From positions 82,236,610 to 82,300,609 of the forward strand of contig OX381707.1 of the NCBI GenBank assembly GCA_947462335.1: a stretch of DNA of 64,000 nucleotides, given 5' to 3'. Below are positions 58,171 through 64,000 of the stretch, in pieces. Each line of letters opens with the position of its first letter. The first letter of the stretch is position 1. The stretch comes from Harmothoe impar. Taxonomy: Eukaryota; Annelida; Polychaeta; Phyllodocida; Polynoidae. Made by a program: the position numbers and the translations under genes. The notes beneath the pieces were generated by a model. That model saw only the letters and a list, made by a program, of their open reading frames with translations, did not search any database and was not told where the DNA came from.

Positions 58171-59670
58171 AAAGTGGTACAAAGTGGTACAAAGTGGTAC
58201 AAAGTGGTACAAAGTGGTACAAAGTGGTACAAAGTGGTACAAAGTGGTACAAAGTGGTACAAAGTGGTACAAAGTGGTACAAAGTGGTACAAAGTGGTAC
58301 AAAGTGGTACAAAGTGGTACAAAGTGGTACAAAGTGGTACAAAGTGGTACATAGTGGTACAAAGTGGTACAAAGTGGTACAAAGTGGTACAAAGTGGTAC
58401 AATGTGGTACAGAGTGGTACAGAGTGGTACAGAGTGGTACAAAGTGGTACAAAGTGGTACAAAGTGGTACAAAGTGGTACAAAGTGGTACAAAGTGGTAC
58501 AAAGTGGTACAAAGTGGTACAAAGTGGTACAAAGTGGTACAAAGTGGTACAAAGTGGTACAAAGTGGTACAAAGTGGTACAAAGTGGTACAAAGTGGTAC
58601 AAAGTGGTACAAAGTGGTACAAAGTGGTACAAAGTGGTACAAAGTGGTACAAAGTGGTACAAAGTGGTACAAAGTGGTACAAAGTGGTACAAAGTGGTAC
58701 AAAGTGGTACAAAGTGGTACAAAGTGGTACAAAGTGGTACAAAGTGGTACAATGTGGTACAAAGTGGTACAAAGTGGTACAAAGTGGTACAAAGTGGTAC
58801 AAAGTGGTACAAAGTGGTACAAAGTGGTACAAAGTGGTAGAAAGTGGTACAAAGTGGTACAAAGTGGTACAAAGTGGTACAAAGTGGTACAAAGTGGTAC
58901 AAAGTGGTACAAAGTGGTACAAAGTGGTACAAAGTGGTACAAAGTGGTACAAAGTGGTACAAAGTGGTACAAAGTGGTACAAAGTGGTACAAAGTGGTAC
59001 AAAGTGGTACAAAGTGGTACAAAGTGGTACAAAGTGGTACAAAGTGGTACAAAGTGGTACAAAGTGGTACAAAGTGGTACAAAGTGGTACAAAGTGGTAC
59101 AAAGTGGTACAAAGTGGTACAAAGTGGTACAATGTGGTACAAAGTGGTACAAAGTGGTACAAAGTGGTACAAAGTGGTACAAAGTGGTACAAAGTGGTAC
59201 AAAGTGGTACAAAGTGGTAGAAAGTGGTACAAAGTGGTACAAAGTGGTACAAAGTGGTACAAAGTGGTACAAAGTGGTACAAAGTGGTACAAAGTGGTAC
59301 AAAGTGGTACAAAGTGGTACAAAGTGGTACAAAGTGGTACAAAGTGGTACAAAGTGGTACAAAGTGGTACAAAGTGGTACAAAGTGGTACAAAGTGGTAC
59401 AAAGTGGTACAAAGTGGTACAAAGTGGTACAAAGTGGTACAAAGTGGTACAATGTGGTACAAAGTGGTACAAAGTGGTACAAAGTGGTACAGAGTGGTAC
59501 AGAGTGGTACAAAGTGGTACAAATTGTTACAAAGTTGTACAAAGTGGTACAAAGTGGTACAAAGTGGTACAAAGTGGTACAAAGTGGTACAAAGTGGTAC
59601 AAAGTGGTACAAAGTGGTACAGAGTGGTACAAAGTGGTACAGAGTGGTACAAAGTGGTGAAGAGTGGTAC
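58171..59670. repeat. AAAGTGGTAC minisatellite, 150 copies
   Basis: 1500 bp of a 10 bp unit with few variants. Because 10 is not a multiple of 3 and the unit lacks in-frame stops, every frame on both strands stays open over long distances. The resulting 300-566 codon frames are artefacts. Shared variants show a 380 bp higher-order duplication. Confidence 0.95.
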
Positions 59671-59999
59671 AAATAGGCTGGCAGAGAACAGTGAGTGTCT
59701 TTACAGGACAGCACAACAGCATCTTACAACAATAGCTGCCTCCCCCCCCCCTGCATTGTGTCAGACGATCTCCCCCCCTTGGGGGGAGACAATTCCAGGG
59801 GGGGGCACCTAGAATCCCTCCACATAGAGACGACAGCCACAAACGGCGGTTTGTGAGGTCTGTAGCATCTACTTCACTTTACTAGTCACCCTTTTTTTCC
59901 TTACATTTCTACTACTTTGCCTACCCTACTATGGCTTTCAGTACCGTGACCTGGTGGTCATTAGCAGGACCCCTTAAAAGTGGCCATCGGCAGGACACC

Positions 60000-60229
60000 T
60001 TAACCATTTAAGGACGCATGTCATTGGTCGTCATAATGCACAAACGCAGCCCTGGCAAGTAACTCTCCGGTGCTGCATGGTGCATCATGCCTATCCTTTG
60101 GGAGTGTCTCAACCTTGTAGGGTCAGCATGATGCTTGAATACCAGCACTGGCGATTTACTTCTAAGGGCTGCATTCATGCATCATGACGACCAAGGGCAT
60201 GGTTCATTATGCTGTCCTCAAAGGGTTAA
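60000..60229. mobile_element. TTAA MITE in duplication copy 2
   Basis: TTAACCATTTAAGGACGC to GTCCTCAAAGGGTTAA. Orthologous to 31461-31689 by position within the duplication. Confidence 0.75.
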
Positions 60230-61439
60230 AGGTGGCCATCAGCAGGACCAGATGAGGCCTAAAGAGCCCAACAAGACAGACATGTGTAGGTACCTTTTAT
60301 ACAGGGACAGCAGCCACAGACAAGAGTTGATGAGGTCTGTAGTATCTACTTTTTCCGTAATCACCCTTATTTCTCTGCTTCTACTACTCTGCCTACACTA
60401 CCCTGGCCTCTATCACCTGGACATAGTCAGCCTTAAAGGTGGCCACCAGGTGGTTTGGATGTGGTCCTAAATGCACAGCAACACAGACACATGCCACATG
60501 TAGGTCCCTCAATATAGGGACGACAGCCTCAAACCAGGTCTGACCAGGTTTGTAGTAATGGACTGAGGCCTTCATTCTGTTCAGTATGTGTTTACTTCAT
60601 TCTATTATTCTGTCACTGTATAGTCTGCCACTGTATATGGTCAGACATGTTTCCTAACCTTTTCCTAGATTTGCAAGTTGGCCATACAGGATGGCGTTTA
60701 AAAGGGGTTGATAAAGTATTGTCAATTTGAAGACCTTAAGCCATCAGATATAACAACCTTCAATTCCAGATATGCTCTAGGATGTCCCAATGATTACTCG
60801 CAACTGTTACACATCAGGGTGCAAACTGGCACATAACTGCCACCCAGTGTCAAAGGACTATCTATATATCATGAGCCATTATTGGTACAAGGGAGCAGAG
60901 TGGTCTAACATGTAAGAGGATGGGCACATAAATGGAGGGAGAAAATGAAGATTTTTTAAAAATTTTTGTTTACAGAACCAGAATTTATGAAATGAATTCA
61001 TTTAGATATCCCTGTTATATTTGGAGCCTTGTTACCTTATTAGAGAGTTTGAGACATTTCTGAGATAAGGATAAGGATAGAAGGATAAGCCGGAATTGAA
61101 AGCTGTAACCCTTTCTGTACTTTTGATTGACTACATAGTGCAATGTTGTAGCCCTGTATGTCACATATAATAGATCATTGTTGCTATCTACAACCAACTA
61201 TACACACTCATCTATCCCATAGTCATGTCTGTCATAGATAACATTTTACAAACTGTGAGCACTATTGAAGGCTTCCACTTCACCAGGAGACATATCGCAG
61301 GGTGGATGTGTATAGCAAATTTTACTGTTTACTGGTAGCCAAAGGTGAAAGATCCTAACAAAAAATCACTACTGTTGAAAAATAAGGAAAATCTATCAAC
61401 CTTCACATACTTTATTACCTCGAAAAACTTGTATTTTTC

Positions 61440-61457
61440 AATATATATATATATATA
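61440..61457. repeat. Short (AT)n tract
   Basis: About nine AT units, absent from copy 1 at the equivalent place near 33190. Confidence 0.7.
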
Positions 61458-63599
61458 AGATACTAAGTCAGTCTTGAAGATAGAGAATGAATGGAATTAG
61501 GTGTTGTGGGCAGTCTTGAAGATAGAAATTGAATGGAATTAGGTGTTGTGGGCATAAAAACCTCCCTTTTTCAGTGTAGAAATGCTGTTTCTGAGGACAC
61601 TGGCAATGCAAAGTTTCTCTCACTCAAGTGAGTTTGGATTGAGAGCTAAATCTTTGGCATTCATAAAGATTTCCCAGGTGTTGTTGTTTGTCTTTCTGTG
61701 CAACTCCAGTTCTGATAAGCACCAAACATCTGCTAGAGAGTGATGCCTGCACCCTGAAGGCTACTCTGCCACAGACATGTGATGGCATTGTGTCTCTTAC
61801 TTCAGCCAGCTGGGAGTGATAGCATCCAGCCTGAGGACCTACTCACAGTCCAGGCACAAACCCCACAATTAGCTCATCACAACCAGCACAAATTGTCATG
61901 GTTAAGAGCTGGTTCTGTGCACTGATTGTGAGTCTGGGTATCAGGGAGGGAGCTGCTCATTTTCACTGCTGCTAGTGACTACAATGAGGACTTATTATGT
62001 CTCCAACCCCTCTCATCCTACCATTGTCATCTACTCCAGAATTCTCAACCCGTAAGACTAATTGAATAAGGGAATTAGGGGATGGTGTAGAGATGTTAAC
62101 CGTACTAACTTAAACTTTTTATCCTATTGATTTACTTGTAATGCATCCTTCATTTTTTCAGTTGACAATGCAGAAGAGGAGCAGCTTTAACCACCACTCC
62201 TGGGTTGGCAGATAACTGTCTTATTTTTGGAGTTCAGTGAACAGTGCTGGCTGAAAGGGGAATGGCTTCTAGTACATAGAAAACATGTGTCTGGGAAAGT
62301 TAACAAATCGGTACCCGCAAAGAAATGTTATAACATAAATTGATCTAATTTAAGTGGTAATAGAGAAAAGGGAGCATTGTATGTGCAGTTACAACCTAAT
62401 AGCATGTGTCATCGTCTGGTGGTTCTGCAGAAACATGCTTTGATGACAATACATGCATTCTGCTTAATTACAAAGCACTGTAGGAAAGCTTTTCCTGTCT
62501 TATATGTTATAATTGAATAATATTAATTGTTGTAGCCACGTTTCATACCTTTTAAACTGCTGACAGTAAAGATATGGATTCAATCAACCTGAACGGTTTT
62601 CATAGATCCTCCTGATGAAATAAGACATTCAATATAATAGAATCAGATCTAGCAACTGTAGGCGATCTATACATCAGAAAGGACGAACAATAATTTCATC
62701 TCTCATTCTATATATTATGTCAGGACAACTATGTGCTGTTGAAACAATGCCCCCCAACCACATGATCAATTACGCTGAAAGGTCCAAAAATATTATTTTC
62801 TTTATCTTATTTTTGAGCTGATTATCTATTCAAGAAAATGAGATTTGAATCTCCTTGATGTAGTAGCTTAGTAGCGTAGGTCTAAATAAACTCTGAATCT
62901 AGCTCTAACATCAAAAATACTAAGAGATACTTTGCTGCTCTAATTTTATTTTCCAGCCACATATTCTCGGGAACTCTCCAATGGACAACATTGAGATATC
63001 CAAACAGCCGGTGTAGACATGGCTTATTGTAATGAAATTACTACATTCTCGTATTCAGCCATCCTACATTGCAGTAGTTGCTATCTATATAAGATGCCAT
63101 TTCCACACTTCCAACCCACCTGATTTGATACATGAAGGCATGTGTAGAGAATCTTCTGGTTCTTATAAGAAAAATTGGAGCTCATACTGAGAGCCTTTAT
63201 AGCACAGCAGAAGCCTTCTATGTGAGCCATCAAATGGCCATGAGGAGGAAATTGTTTCTGCATCTTCACCAGGCCCTCAGGGATGACTAGTGGATCCTAG
63301 ATGCAAATATGATTGAGTCACTCTCTGTCTCGCCTTTGTTTTGCCATGTACTGAGGCCTAAGTCGTAAAATATGATGGATTAGGGCAGACAGTAGATATG
63401 GTCGCTACAACTGATATAAATGTTATATAGAATTACCTACACACATCTTTATGTCACCTGGAGCCTGTTCAGACTAATAACTGTGCTTGCAATCAAGGCC
63501 AAGAAATATGGGGCAAACACAATTAGCACAATAACTGATGCGTGCTCTCAAGAAAGAGGGGGAGAGAACAAGGAGGGAAATATGGTGAAGTAGATGTTA

Positions 63600-64000
63600 A
63601 CCTAAAGAGAGCAATAAAATGTATACTGTGCATGTACGCACAATAGGACTGTTAATGGTTACTTAAAATCTGGGTGTATGAACCTTTTAAAGCATTTATT
63701 TTAATGGAAATAATGGGAAACTATGTATGGGAAAGCACGGTCTTAAGGTCAGGGGAAGCAAAAAGTATTGTAGAGCATAACATTTTGATTCTATTCCTTC
63801 AACGGAAAGAATTAATTTCATTCAAATAATGCTGACATCCAAAATCTTAGAAGCATGAGCATATATTAACAGGATTTAAAAAACCCTGCTTTGGTTGGAA
63901 CTCAAGTCTGCCAGCTTGAAATAGGAAATTGGCAGGTCCAATTACTTCAGGTAAAACATTGAAGCTGTAAACTTTATAATGTTTCTACATCAAATTTCCT
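63600..64000. repeat. Paralogous block (third copy), start
   Basis: Aligns with 41740-42140 and about 22460-22860 (CTGTACATGTA, ATGAACCTTT.AAAGC, TATGGGAAAGCA, AACATTTTGATT words). It runs off the window end. Confidence 0.5.

Larger units (their letters stand above)
58150..63590. repeat. Segmental duplication, copy 2
   Basis: Collinear with 30905-34326 plus 37702-38215. It has the expanded 10 bp array, the shared TTAA MITE, an extra segment at about 62205-62665, and the uninterrupted CTACATTGCAG site (63064-63074) where copy 1 carries the 3.38 kb element. Confidence 0.8.

Noticed and set aside
58171..59670. CRISPR-like array
   Set aside because: The units are contiguous 10 bp repeats without unique spacers, in an animal genome.
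58044..59842. Very long ORFs (up to 566 codons) on both strands over the 10 bp repeat
   Set aside because: They arise because a 10 bp unit without stops keeps all frames open; the protein is a pure decapeptide repeat in every frame and the paralogue has only four units.

Overview
This is animal genomic DNA, almost certainly from a marine invertebrate. It is AT-rich and dominated by transposable elements, and no host protein-coding gene can be called with confidence. The mix of elements fits an amphioxus-like or other invertebrate genome: tRNA-derived repeats, a CR1/Jockey-like LINE, piggyBac-like TTAA MITEs, a Polinton-type polymerase relic, a tandem death-domain gene, and a multicopy orphan protein family that I recall from cnidarians, molluscs and lancelets. 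The species assignment is inference only.

Layout. 1-5.64 kb: the 3' part of an LTR retrotransposon, with two long overlapping ORFs (one gag-like with zinc fingers), no visible pol, and a complete 3' LTR. 5.6-12.4 kb: noncoding sequence with several foldback MITEs, a TTAA MITE and tRNA-like sequence. 12.4-17.5 kb: a TIR-bounded insertion that carries a LINE with an apparently intact endonuclease-RT ORF, sitting inside one copy of a 0.4 kb tandem duplication. 17.8-30.9 kb: noncoding, with old paralogous blocks, MITEs, an (AT)n tract and a tRNA-Gly-like sequence. 30.9-38.2 kb: the first copy of a segmental duplication, interrupted by a 3.38 kb foldback element. 38.4-41.5 kb: an inverted-repeat element whose arms hold tandem tRNA-Ala-like units and whose centre holds a broken orphan protein gene. 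41.5-47.1 kb: noncoding, with a LINE RT relic. 47.35-55.26 kb: a 7.9 kb Polinton/adintovirus-like element with about 134 bp TIRs, a tandem death-domain gene, a broken protein-primed DNA polymerase B gene and an unknown frameshifted ORF. 55.28-55.62 kb: an array of CRE, ETS, E-box, CArG and CCAAT-like motifs. 56.8-57.4 kb: a candidate solo LTR. 58.15-63.6 kb: the second copy of the segmental duplication, in which a four-copy 10 bp repeat has expanded to 150 copies.

The most notable system is the 7.9 kb element. A structurally intact gene with its own TATA box, Inr and strong Kozak context encodes two C-terminal death domains, between viral-type TIRs and beside a decayed PolB. This suggests a virus-like element that carried a host-type apoptosis or inflammation adaptor and has kept that ORF open while its replication gene decayed. 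Paralogous copies inside the window supply empty sites that date several insertions relative to the duplications.
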